A stretch of 59,033 nt of DNA from an uncultured Bacteroidota bacterium. GTDB lineage: Bacteria > Bacteroidota > Bacteroidia > Flavobacteriales > Flavobacteriaceae. The stretch is taken from NCBI GenBank assembly GCA_902608795.1, contig CACLPI010000006.1:1-59033 (forward strand), read 5' to 3'. The translations under genes were made by a program, and so were the position numbers. Shown one piece after another: positions 50,957 to 59,033 of the stretch. The stretch's first letter is position 1; every line of letters starts with the position of its first letter. The notes below the pieces were generated by a model. The model saw only the letters and a list, made by a program, of their open reading frames with translations. It did not search any database and had not been told where the DNA came from.

Positions 50957-52936
50957 TTATTCCGACTTATACCAGTAATTATTTCGTGGGTTAACATCTG
51001 GGTATTCAAAGTCAGGATCAACTATAACTTTCTCAAATGCCTCCGTGGTTTCCACCAGAAACTTCCAGTCAATATTGTTTTTCCAAATTTCCACAGGCAA
51101 AGTCTTATTAATCTTTTGTCCGCTTACCGTTGTAATTTCCAAATTTAGCGGCATCGGAATTTCCCTCATGTTTTTTACAGTTATGTAGGCTCCTTTGCCC
51201 GGGTCTCCCAATACATATTGTACGTTTGTAATTGCTTGATCAACACTCCAATTGTTCAAAATCCAACCTCTCCAGAACCAACCTAGGTTCTCTCCAGAAA
51301 CATCTTCCATAGTTCTGAAAAAATCATTAGGAGAAGGGTGTTTATATGCCCAACGGTGTATGTATTCCTTAAATGCATCATCAAACCTTTTTTTGCCAAG
51401 AACATTATCTCTTAACAGCCACAAAACCATAGCCGTTTTTCTATATTGTAAACCCATATTATCTTCAATCAAGTTGTCTGGAGCAGTAATCGTCGGCTCA
51501 ACCCTGTCGGAATAAAAACCATAATCCACAGCCATTCTGTGTTGGTTGGTTTTGCCGGGATAATACTCACCATCATTAAATTCTTTGGTCGCAATATCAT
51601 TAATAAAAGAGTTAAACCCTTCATCCATCCATCCGTATAACCTCTCATTTGACCCAACAATCATTGGAAACCAATTGTGTCCAAACTCGTGATCGGTTAC
51701 ACCCCACAAACTTTCTCCTTTAGACGCGTAGTAGCAAAAAGAGACACCAGGGTACTCCATCCCCTTGACATTCCCAGCCACATTAATAGCGGTAGTGTAT
51801 GGGTATTCAAACCATTTTTCTGAGTAATGCTCAACAGAAAACTTGGTGTATTCGGTTGACCTCTCCCAAGCATTATCTCCATAACTTTCAATCGGATAAG
51901 CTGAAATTGCCATGGAGTTTTTTCCACTAGGAAGATTAATTCTAGCCGCATCCAAAATAAATGCTGAAGATGACGCCCAAGCAACATCTCTGGCATTATT
52001 AATTCTAAACCTCCATGTGGTCATTTCTCTTCCCAAGGGCCTTGAGCCAGGATCGTTAATTTCTTCAGGCGTTCTAATCATTACGGTTTCATCACTGGCC
52101 TCAGCCTTAGCCCACCTGTCAAGTTGATCTAATGTATAGGTCTCAAGAGGATTTAATAGCTTCCCAGAACAAACAACAATGTGATCTGCTGGCGCAGTTA
52201 TGTTTACATTAAAGTCTCCGTATTCTAAATAGAATTCGCCTTGTCCAGTATATGGCAATGTGTTCCAACCATTTAAATCGTCATAAACACACATTCTAGG
52301 ATACCATTGAGCGATTGTATAAACCTTTCCATTATCAGTTCTAAGTATACCCATTCTGTCTGAACCATAATCTGGTGATAAAAACGAAAAATCAATTTTT
52401 ACAGAAAGTTCTCCTCCGTTTGCTTTTAAAGGTTTTGGAAGATTTACTTTCATGCGCGTATCATAAACCTCATATTCTGCATCGATAATTGATCTATCTC
52501 TGCCTTTTCCAGATATAATTTGAACAGCTGAAATTTTAAACCCACCATCAAGCTTTTGTCCTTTTGATCCATTCCTGCTACCATTCAGGGGTATTATAGC
52601 ATTTCCTCTTGAATCATCCATGAAAAGGTTTTGGTCCATTTGCAGCCATAAAAAACTCATTTCATCAGGACTATTGTTTGTATACTTTATAATTTCTTTC
52701 CCCATTATTATGTCAGAAAGAGTATCTAGCTCTACATCAATGATATAGTCAGCTCTATTTTGCCAATATTTATGACCAGGCTTTCCACTTGCAGACCTAT
52801 ATTCAGACGAAGGGGTTGTATAAAAAGCAGTTTTAAAAGCTTCAAGATAGCTGTAGGTAGATTCTGTTGATTTTTGTGAATTCACTTCAAGAGAGTATAT
52901 TAAAAAAAGAAGTGTAATCGAAATTAACTTTTTCAT
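50957..52936 (-). CDS. M1 family metallopeptidase (exported)
   Basis: 659 residues with signal peptide (about 1-20). The zinc site is TDHEFGHNWFPMIVG (H-E-x2-H) with WMDEGFNSFIND for the third ligand, and NVKGMEYPGVSF contains the G-M-E-Y loop. It belongs to the same broad group as the 602-residue enzyme at 39910-41718 but is clearly a distinct gene. It likely trims peptides outside the inner membrane. A TAAATTTG box lies 31 bases upstream. Confidence 0.92.
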   Translation of the reverse strand: MKKLISITLLFLIYSLEVNSQKSTESTYSYLEAFKTAFYTTPSSEYRSASGKPGHKYWQNRADYIIDVELDTLSDIIMGKEIIKYTNNSPDEMSFLWLQMDQNLFMDDSRGNAIIPLNGSRNGSKGQKLDGGFKISAVQIISGKGRDRSIIDAEYEVYDTRMKVNLPKPLKANGGELSVKIDFSFLSPDYGSDRMGILRTDNGKVYTIAQWYPRMCVYDDLNGWNTLPYTGQGEFYLEYGDFNVNITAPADHIVVCSGKLLNPLETYTLDQLDRWAKAEASDETVMIRTPEEINDPGSRPLGREMTTWRFRINNARDVAWASSSAFILDAARINLPSGKNSMAISAYPIESYGDNAWERSTEYTKFSVEHYSEKWFEYPYTTAINVAGNVKGMEYPGVSFCYYASKGESLWGVTDHEFGHNWFPMIVGSNERLYGWMDEGFNSFINDIATKEFNDGEYYPGKTNQHRMAVDYGFYSDRVEPTITAPDNLIEDNMGLQYRKTAMVLWLLRDNVLGKKRFDDAFKEYIHRWAYKHPSPNDFFRTMEDVSGENLGWFWRGWILNNWSVDQAITNVQYVLGDPGKGAYITVKNMREIPMPLNLEITTVSGQKINKTLPVEIWKNNIDWKFLVETTEAFEKVIVDPDFEYPDVNPRNNYWYKSE

Positions 52937-52966
52937 AGTTCAAATATTATAAGAAATAACGTGCGC

Positions 52967-52974
52967 CAAATTTA
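52967..52974 (-). promoter_or_regulatory. Promoter -7 box for the second M1 gene
   Basis: The minus strand reads TAAATTTG, matching TAnnTTTG, in a 102-bp divergent gap. A transcript would begin near 52962, with a leader of about 26 nt. No good -33 TTTG is seen. Confidence 0.35.
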
Positions 52975-53038
52975 CAAAACTTAACGTTATATTAATTATA
53001 ATTTATAAATTGCGTTTTATAACATAAAAAGTATAACT

Positions 53039-53524
53039 ATGAATAAACTAATCTATATTTTAATGTCACTTGTTTTTATTGTTTCGTGTTCAAACACCCC
53101 TTGTATCGAAGATTCAAATGGGTTTACCCCAAGAGACAACAAGATTAAAATTGGAACACAAGAATCAGTTGATGTTGTTTTAGAGCTTGACAAATACTGG
53201 TCATCTCAAGATTTTGAATCTATGAGGCCTTTACTTGCAGACTCGGTTTACGTTTCGTTTGCTGAGGGTGAAAAGTATAATACTGCAGACGCATTTATTC
53301 AAAGCCTTTCTAATCAAAATGAAGATTATGATTGGAAAATGACTTGGGCTTTTGCAATTAAAGACGACAATCCTGAAATCTCAGCCGAATGGGTCAATGC
53401 AGGCTTTGAGGTAACAAAAACAGACTCTACAGGTCTACAAAAAAAATCATTAATTAATGACTGGTATCTCGTTGATCAAGGAAAGGTTGTCAGATTTTTT
53501 AATGTCAAAACAGCTTGGGAGTAA
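53039..53524 (+). CDS. Lipoprotein with SnoaL/NTF2-like fold
   Basis: 161 residues. The signal peptide ends FIVSC, with Cys17 as the lipidated residue. The mature part has VDVVLELDKYWSSQDFESMRPLLADSVYVSF, the opening helices and first strands of an NTF2-like domain, and ends KVVRFFNVKTAWE. The function is unknown. It shares fold and lipid anchor, though little sequence, with the lipoprotein at 33637-34140. A terminator hairpin follows at 53552-53579. Confidence 0.7.
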   Translation: MNKLIYILMSLVFIVSCSNTPCIEDSNGFTPRDNKIKIGTQESVDVVLELDKYWSSQDFESMRPLLADSVYVSFAEGEKYNTADAFIQSLSNQNEDYDWKMTWAFAIKDDNPEISAEWVNAGFEVTKTDSTGLQKKSLINDWYLVDQGKVVRFFNVKTAWE

Positions 53525-53551
53525 AATTCTAGTAAAGATGGCATAAAATTA

Positions 53552-53579
53552 AAAACCCCCAATTAAAATTGGGGGTTTT
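53552..53579. terminator. Bidirectional terminator
   Basis: AAAACCCCCAATT (53552-53564) pairs with AATTGGGGGTTTT (53567-53579), leaving a two-base centre. It lies between the convergent NTF2-like lipoprotein and BNR-protein genes and can end both transcripts. Confidence 0.88.
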
Positions 53580-53599
53580 CTATTAACTAAAAACTTGAT

Positions 53600-56500
53600 T
53601 TAGTCCAGCACAATTGGAGCACCGGCCTCCTCCAAGATCTTTCCTACCACTTCTACATTTTCAAAGTAGGCGTCCATTTCAGGCTTCAGCCTTTCGAACA
53701 TTTCCTTAGCCATATCAAAACTTTTCATATGTAATCGGGTTGGCCCATAAGAGCTAGAGTACCATCCACCTCTTGCATTAGAAAGCCTGTCAAAAATACT
53801 TTGTGGCTCTTTTTCACCAATCTCTTTTTTAGACTTATTTCCGAAAAGCTTTGAATATAAAACATTTTCTCGATCAATCAAGAGCTTAATGTTTTTTTCA
53901 ATTTTGTCTCTATCATTTGAAACATATTTTAATACAGAACCATATGACTTGACTCTGTTATTAGATTTCTCAAAACTAGATCTATATTTGTTTACTGTTT
54001 TGTAGAGAGAAGCCAACCTACCATAATACTCATCATGTTTGTTAGATTCTGGGTTTGTTAAAGTACCTTTTTTTATTCTTTCAACAGTAAGCACCACAGG
54101 TTCAGAAATTTGAGTTAAAACCCCATCTATACTCTTATGTAATTCAACATAGTATTTACCAGGATCCACCCATCTGGTCATACCTGATGCGTAAGAAGAA
54201 CCCGCATTAATCGTTGTTGTAATATCTTCGGTTAAATCCCAGTTAACTTCACGAACACCTCTTGCAAGCGACCTTGAGATTTCCTTAACCTTGTTTCCAT
54301 CACTGTCTTTAATAACTATAATTGCTTTTGCAAAATTTTCATTTAATTCAGCATCCAATTGTTCCCAGCCAGGAAACGCTATATTAACTCCAGTTTTTTG
54401 GTTATTTCTCACTATTGACAAAACCCTTTCAACCTCACTTTTTGATAAATTGGAATTTTCTGCAATATCATTTATTTCGTCATCAAATAAACTTCTAGGG
54501 CTGTCATACCCGGCAATAAGAAGTGCTTCAACAACCTCTGAATTAATTCCATTAAAAGACTCTTTAGCAATCCTTTGTGATCGAATTGAGCTTTTTCCTT
54601 TCTTGATATAATATTTTATATTAGCCCCGTATTTTGGGTTTTTAGCATAATATGAGGACATACCATCACTTGTAGTGCCTCCACTTACCTGATTATATTG
54701 TAGGGCTTTTCTTGGTTGGAAAACAAAACCTTCTTTATCCATATTTTCTTTGTTAATATCTCTTAAGCCACTGTAATCATCCAAGACATAAAAGCTTCTT
54801 CCAAAGGTTGCTAAGACCAAGTCGTTTTCTCTTTTTTGAATAGCCAAATCTCTAACAGAAATTGTAGGCAATCCTCTAGAAAACTCATGCCACTCCTCCC
54901 CTTGATTAAGGCTTACATAAACACCATATTCTGTAGCTAAAAACAATATGTTTTTGTCAACATGATCTTGAACAATTCTCCAAAGCAAGGTGCCATCAGG
55001 AATTCCGGCTGAAATAGATTTCCAGGTTTTACCCCCATTGGATGTTTTAAATAAATAAGGCTTGTAATCCCCAAATTTATGATTATCTAAAACAACATAA
55101 GCTGTATTAGGATCATGAAGATCCGCCTTAATATCGTTTACAAATGCAGTAGAAGGAGTATTTGGCAGCTTATCAACAGTCATTTTTATCCAATTTTCCC
55201 CACCATCTTTTGTATACTGGATAATACCATCGTCTGTTCCAGCGTAAAGAATATCTTCGTCTATGGGTGACTCTGAAAGTGATGTAACAGTGTTATATGT
55301 AGACATTGCATATACGTCCCACGCATTATCAAAACTTTGCACTTTACCCATAATTGGTAGAGAAAGCCTTTCCTCATCTTTGGTAAGATCGCCTGAAATA
55401 ACCGTCCAGTCATCACCTCTATTGTCTGACCTCCAAACCCTTTGCGTTCCAAAATATAAACGTTTAGGGTCATGATAACTAACAAGAATAGGCGAGTCCC
55501 AATTAAATCTTTCATAAGGTTCATCAATACCCTCTTGAGGTCTTATACTCGTTACCTCACCATTTGTCATGTCAATTCTATTGATGTAACCCTGCTGAGA
55601 TTGTGCATATATTATATCTGGATTTCCAGGTTCAGTTGCAGGTTGATGACCGTCACCACCAAGAACAACTTTCCATTCAGAATTTGAAATACCACTTCTT
55701 TTGAAAGTCCTTGATGGCCCCCCTTGTGTATTATTATCTTGTGTTCCTCCATAAATATTGTAAAAAGGTTCAGCATCATCAAGAGCTAATTTGTAGAATT
55801 GAGTTAAAGGCAAATTACCAACAAACTTCCAGGTTTCAGAGTCATCAAAAGACTCATAAATTCCACCGTCAGTACCTATTAACATGTAATTAGGGTCATT
55901 TGCTTTAAAGGTTAGAGAGTGATTGTCAGAATGCTTTCTTTTTTCAGACATTGTATAAAAATCTTCTCCGCCATTGTCAGAAACCAAAACTCTTACATTC
56001 ATCAAATAGATTTTGTCAAACACATGTGGAGAAGCCACAAGCTCTTGGTAATAATGGGGACCTGTACCACCAGAAACTGTGTTTGACATTCTTTCCCAGT
56101 TACCACCACTATTCTCAGTCCTATATACAGCTCCATTTCTTCTGTCTAGCTCAATAGCGGCATATAATACATTTGGTTTCATAGGAGAAATTGCTAGACC
56201 AATTTTACCCATGTTTGAAGATGGCAGTCCATTGTCAATTTTGAACCAACTCTCCCCACTATCAACACTTTTGTAAAGTGAAGTTCCAGGCCCACCACCC
56301 ATTAATGCTGCAACATTTCTATGTCTTTGCCAGCTAGCTGCGTATAATATATCAGGGTTTGTTGGATCAACTACCAAGTCAGTAACACCAGTCCACTGAT
56401 TTATAGAAAGTGTATTTTTCCATGTTTTACCACCGTCAGACGTTTTAAACAAACCTCTTTCACCTCCAGGGCTCCAAAGAGGTCCTTGAGATGCAACCCA

Positions 56501-56989
56501 GACAGTTTTCGGGTCATCAGGGTGCACTATTATTTTTGAGATATGTTCAGAGTTATTTAGCCCCATATCTTCCCATGAACCACCACCATCATTACTGTGA
56601 TATACTCCATGACCAATTCCAACATGTCTACCACCAACATTCTCACCGGTTCCAAGCCAAATAGACGCATTGTTATGAGGATCTATTGTTATACATCCAG
56701 TGGAGTAAAAAGGCATATTATCAGCAATTGCTTTCCAGGTTGTACCAGAATTTTCAGTTTTCCAAACCCCACCAGACCCAACAGCAACATACCAAATATT
56801 TTCGTTTGTTGGATCAATTGCAATGTCTGCAATTCTACCAGACATAAATGCTGGCCCAACACTTCTAAATTTAAATGCATTTAAGGCAGACTTAACAGCA
56901 ATTTCATTGTCCTTAGAATCCTGTCCAAACGTCAAATCATTAGATAAAAGGATTGCTAAAGAAACCAATATTAGTTTCAGGTTTTTCAT
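53600..56989 (-). CDS. Exported BNR/VPS10-type beta-propeller protein with inserted helical domain
   Basis: 1129 residues. A signal peptide covers 1-22 (ending FGQ). From about 40 to 740 there are many BNR/Asp-box repeats of the type S-x-D-G-G-x-T-W (TSDGGKTWK at 183-191, TSNGGKTWK at 649-657), forming one or two beta-propellers as in VPS10/sortilin-like proteins. Databases often label such genes glycosyl hydrolase, without proof of activity. Residues about 812-864 form a helical insertion resembling a helix-hairpin-helix domain. The rest is a beta-sandwich and a helical tail. No T9SS C-terminal sorting domain is evident. Confidence 0.85.
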   Translation of the reverse strand: MKNLKLILVSLAILLSNDLTFGQDSKDNEIAVKSALNAFKFRSVGPAFMSGRIADIAIDPTNENIWYVAVGSGGVWKTENSGTTWKAIADNMPFYSTGCITIDPHNNASIWLGTGENVGGRHVGIGHGVYHSNDGGGSWEDMGLNNSEHISKIIVHPDDPKTVWVASQGPLWSPGGERGLFKTSDGGKTWKNTLSINQWTGVTDLVVDPTNPDILYAASWQRHRNVAALMGGGPGTSLYKSVDSGESWFKIDNGLPSSNMGKIGLAISPMKPNVLYAAIELDRRNGAVYRTENSGGNWERMSNTVSGGTGPHYYQELVASPHVFDKIYLMNVRVLVSDNGGEDFYTMSEKRKHSDNHSLTFKANDPNYMLIGTDGGIYESFDDSETWKFVGNLPLTQFYKLALDDAEPFYNIYGGTQDNNTQGGPSRTFKRSGISNSEWKVVLGGDGHQPATEPGNPDIIYAQSQQGYINRIDMTNGEVTSIRPQEGIDEPYERFNWDSPILVSYHDPKRLYFGTQRVWRSDNRGDDWTVISGDLTKDEERLSLPIMGKVQSFDNAWDVYAMSTYNTVTSLSESPIDEDILYAGTDDGIIQYTKDGGENWIKMTVDKLPNTPSTAFVNDIKADLHDPNTAYVVLDNHKFGDYKPYLFKTSNGGKTWKSISAGIPDGTLLWRIVQDHVDKNILFLATEYGVYVSLNQGEEWHEFSRGLPTISVRDLAIQKRENDLVLATFGRSFYVLDDYSGLRDINKENMDKEGFVFQPRKALQYNQVSGGTTSDGMSSYYAKNPKYGANIKYYIKKGKSSIRSQRIAKESFNGINSEVVEALLIAGYDSPRSLFDDEINDIAENSNLSKSEVERVLSIVRNNQKTGVNIAFPGWEQLDAELNENFAKAIIVIKDSDGNKVKEISRSLARGVREVNWDLTEDITTTINAGSSYASGMTRWVDPGKYYVELHKSIDGVLTQISEPVVLTVERIKKGTLTNPESNKHDEYYGRLASLYKTVNKYRSSFEKSNNRVKSYGSVLKYVSNDRDKIEKNIKLLIDRENVLYSKLFGNKSKKEIGEKEPQSIFDRLSNARGGWYSSSYGPTRLHMKSFDMAKEMFERLKPEMDAYFENVEVVGKILEEAGAPIVLD

Positions 56990-57094
56990 ATATATTTTTT
57001 TAAATGTCCACTTGCCTTGTATTTAGTAACAAGACGGTCTACTAAAATACGAAATTTTTGTAAATTCTAAATTGAGATTTAAATACTTCTGTTT

Positions 57095-58252
57095 TTATTC
57101 AAAGAGCCCTTTCGGAATTGAGGGAAAAAGTCGAAGAGCATTTTTATAATAAACCTTCTTTAACACTTCGTCAGGTAGGTTTAAGCCATACATTTTCCAA
57201 AAGGCGTGTCTTTTTCTAAAGTAGTCAAAATATTCGTCATCTGACTCCAACACTCTAAAATAGGTGTGAAACTCCTCAGGCTTATAACTATCTTTGCCAA
57301 ACATAATCCTGTCTTGATATTCGATAAAAAACTGTCTAGCAGTTTTGGGCTGTCTGCCTAACTCAGCAATTACAGCTCCAAATTCTGTGACAACATTTGG
57401 AAACTCATCAAGATGTTTACCTAGTTTGTCTAAATCATTACCCATCCATCCAAGGTGGGCATTGATAAATGTTGTGTTCTTGTGTCTTCGAAAAACTGTG
57501 TGCTGTTCTTTGATAATATCTTCAAATGGGGGAATAAAATCAGAGTCTCCATAGTACCTGTTAGGTTTTTCTTTTAATTCAAACCACCTTTCATTTTGAT
57601 TATCTTTTGGAAGCCAGAACTGAAATGGATCAGCAGAATGAATCAAAACAGGAATTCCTAACTCACCACAAACCTCCCATATGGGGCCCAGCCTTTCATC
57701 GTCAACACGAACTCTATTTCCCTTAGAATCCTTACTTGTCAACCCTAATGTTTTATACACCTTCAAACCAATTGCACCCTTGGCAACAGCATCCCTTATT
57801 ACATTTGCCTGAGTTTTAATATGGGCCGCATCATCCGGGTTATCAAAATCAACATTTATAAAAATACCAATCCTATCGGGTTGGTTTTCTTGAACATTTT
57901 TAAGGGATTGTTCAAAATATTCATCTTTAACTGCTTGAGGCGTTCCTCTAAATGAGCCAAAACCATGACCGCTTAAATTAACTATATAACCCATATTAAG
58001 CTCATCCATTTCAGCAACAAGCTTATCTAAATCCTTTAATGGTAAATCCCACAAATGACTATGTACATCAATAAACTTGAATTTTGCTTTTTTTATCACC
58101 GTCCCCTCAACTATTAATGAAGATGGAGGGTCATAGTCTTCAAAACTCATAATATTTTGTTTGTTTTGTATCGTAGCTACAGCAAAATAAACTGCCAATG
58201 TTATGATTATAATAAACGATAAAATTTTAAAAAGGTTTTTTAAGCTAAACAT
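57095..58252 (-). CDS. Membrane-anchored amidohydrolase family protein
   Basis: 385 residues. An N-terminal helix (about 7-27) probably anchors it. The metal site begins FIDVHSHLWDLP (H-x-H), and continues with GIPVLIHSADPFQFW, FINAHLGWMGND and RIMFGKDSY, the typical arrangement of TIM-barrel amidohydrolases of the amidohydrolase-2 (decarboxylase-like) branch. The substrate is unknown. It lies four bases downstream of the DUF2911 gene and should be co-transcribed with it. Confidence 0.88.
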   Translation of the reverse strand: MFSLKNLFKILSFIIIITLAVYFAVATIQNKQNIMSFEDYDPPSSLIVEGTVIKKAKFKFIDVHSHLWDLPLKDLDKLVAEMDELNMGYIVNLSGHGFGSFRGTPQAVKDEYFEQSLKNVQENQPDRIGIFINVDFDNPDDAAHIKTQANVIRDAVAKGAIGLKVYKTLGLTSKDSKGNRVRVDDERLGPIWEVCGELGIPVLIHSADPFQFWLPKDNQNERWFELKEKPNRYYGDSDFIPPFEDIIKEQHTVFRRHKNTTFINAHLGWMGNDLDKLGKHLDEFPNVVTEFGAVIAELGRQPKTARQFFIEYQDRIMFGKDSYKPEEFHTYFRVLESDDEYFDYFRKRHAFWKMYGLNLPDEVLKKVYYKNALRLFPSIPKGLFE

Positions 58253-58256
58253 TATG

Positions 58257-58793
58257 TTATTCTAAAGGAATTGAAATAGTTGTTTTGTCCCATGCTAAAT
58301 TCAGACTTACACCCAGAGAATCATCTGAAAATTCCATTGTAAACTGTTCTAAGGGTTTTTCTAAAGATTGGGGGGTGACAGATGTTTTAAGTATATCAAA
58401 TTCAGGGTCAGGCCTTGAGATCGCAAAGAAAACATCGCTTTCTGAACCAAGAGCTATTTTCCATCTTTTTTCATTTGGGAAAGTAAAAAGAGCGTATTTT
58501 CCAGCTCTAAGTTCTTCACCATTAAACAAAACATCAGAAGATGTTTCAAATGTTGTTGCTGCATTAGCCCCTGTTCTCCAGTATTTTCCAAAGGGCACAA
58601 GCGCTCCATCTTTCTCAGGCCCAAAGATTAACCTATCATTTTTGTATGGACGGCTGTAAACAACTTGAAAAGTTTTGTTTTCAGAACTGTATCCAATAGT
58701 TTCTTTTGGGCTTATAGGGTTTGCTAGCATGTAGGCAATATAGATAATACCAGCTGCAAATAATACACCAACTATTTTTAAGACATTTTTCAT
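58257..58793 (-). CDS. DUF2911 family protein
   Basis: 178 residues with an N-terminal helix (about 6-24) acting as anchor or signal. The conserved KYWRTGANAATTFETSSDVLF and RAGKYALFTFPNE stretches identify DUF2911, a beta-rich family of Bacteroidota. No biochemical role is known to me. It lies 20 bases after the riboflavin synthase gene and immediately before the amidohydrolase gene, so the three may form one operon. Confidence 0.9.
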   Translation of the reverse strand: MKNVLKIVGVLFAAGIIYIAYMLANPISPKETIGYSSENKTFQVVYSRPYKNDRLIFGPEKDGALVPFGKYWRTGANAATTFETSSDVLFNGEELRAGKYALFTFPNEKRWKIALGSESDVFFAISRPDPEFDILKTSVTPQSLEKPLEQFTMEFSDDSLGVSLNLAWDKTTISIPLE

Positions 58794-58813
58794 TTTATAT
58801 TGTGTTTTAATTA

Positions 58814-59033
58814 TTACTTATTATATCTAGCAAGATACTTGCCAATCATATCAAATTCTACATTAACGAGGTCTCCTTTATTTAATTTTTTAAAGGAAGT
58901 GTTTTCAAATGTGTAAGGAATAATAGTTACATTAAATGTGTTTTTCTCAATATTGAAAACGGTTAAACTGACGCCATTGATACAAATTGAGCCTTTTTCT
59001 ATTAATAGTTTTTCATTTGAAATGTCAAACTCA
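58814..59033 (-). CDS. ribE: Riboflavin synthase alpha chain, 5' end missing
   Basis: The last 73 residues are visible, ending at TAA 58814-58816. GSICINGVSLTVFNIEKN, followed by FNVTIIPYTFENTSF and GDLVNVEFDMIGKYLARY, is the second lumazine-binding repeat of riboflavin synthase, which joins two lumazines into riboflavin. The N-terminal repeat lies beyond the right edge. The partial frame is intact, with no sign of a pseudogene. Confidence 0.9.
   Translation of the reverse strand, partial: EFDISNEKLLIEKGSICINGVSLTVFNIEKNTFNVTIIPYTFENTSFKKLNKGDLVNVEFDMIGKYLARYNK

Noticed and set aside
1-59033. CRISPR arrays, insertion sequences, toxin-antitoxin or defence genes
   Set aside because: No regular direct repeats, transposase motifs or known defence domains were seen on either strand.

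Overview
This window looks like a chromosome segment from a member of the Bacteroidota, most likely a compact, AT-rich (roughly one-third G+C by eye) and probably marine member of the Flavobacteriia. The evidence is a SprE/PorW-type lipoprotein of the type IX secretion/gliding apparatus, a flavobacterial ATP-synthase subunit a with an exported N-terminal domain, several protein families I know from this class (DUF6165, DUF6168-like, DUF6341, DUF6427, DUF4837, GIN-domain proteins), promoter -7 boxes of the Bacteroidota form TAnnTTTG, and a lack of strong Shine-Dalgarno sequences. Coding density is very high. Many genes overlap, and TTG and GTG starts are frequent.

Layout. 1-1868 (minus): start of the ATP synthase cluster (atpB cut by the window edge, a small membrane protein, AtpZ-like, bactofilin). 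1882-4380: sprE/porW. 4503-8649: ferredoxin, GT9 heptosyltransferase-like gene, DUF6165, DUF6427, DUF6341 and purD. 8663-17626 (minus): a tight polysaccharide operon with initiating sugar transferase, GT4, two O-antigen ligase/polymerase-like proteins, GT2, sulfotransferase, flippase and chain-length protein. It appears continuous with upstream GH3-family and M23 peptidase genes. 20145-23647: tatA, DUF4837, lytic transglycosylase, pgk. 23703-28820: holB, lipid kinase, methyltransferase, mnmG, ybeY. 28874-33580: gltX, SPFH protein, glnS, folB, tRNA-Cys. 33637-37481: NTF2-like lipoprotein, LysE-type exporter, GIN-domain protein, RNase R. 37482-37901: the only long non-coding stretch, extremely AT-rich. 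37902-42566: rpiB, acetyltransferase, and a minus-strand operon MBL hydrolase - M1 peptidase - rnpA - double OmpA-domain protein. 42611-49760: amino-acid permease with USP domains, lepA, dusB, LolC/FtsX-like permease, rbfA, methylmalonyl-CoA epimerase, tRNA-Met. 49810-59033: YceI, DoxX, second M1 peptidase, second NTF2-like lipoprotein, a 1129-residue BNR/VPS10-type exported protein, amidohydrolase, DUF2911, and the end of riboflavin synthase.

Most of the window is housekeeping plus envelope biogenesis. The polysaccharide operon can supply a complete Wzy-type pathway: initiation, transfer, flipping, polymerisation/ligation, length control and sulfation. SprE, TatA, the transglycosylase, M23 peptidase and bactofilin serve export and wall shaping.

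I see no prophage, insertion sequence, CRISPR array or defence island, and no clearly new multi-gene system. The points most worth checking are: two parS-like sites flanking mnmG; a helix-hairpin-helix-like insertion inside the exported BNR protein; an apparent change of strand composition around 34-40 kb centred on the AT-rich 420-bp gap; a terminator-like hairpin encoded inside the opposing glnS gene; and the outer-envelope operon that carries rnpA.
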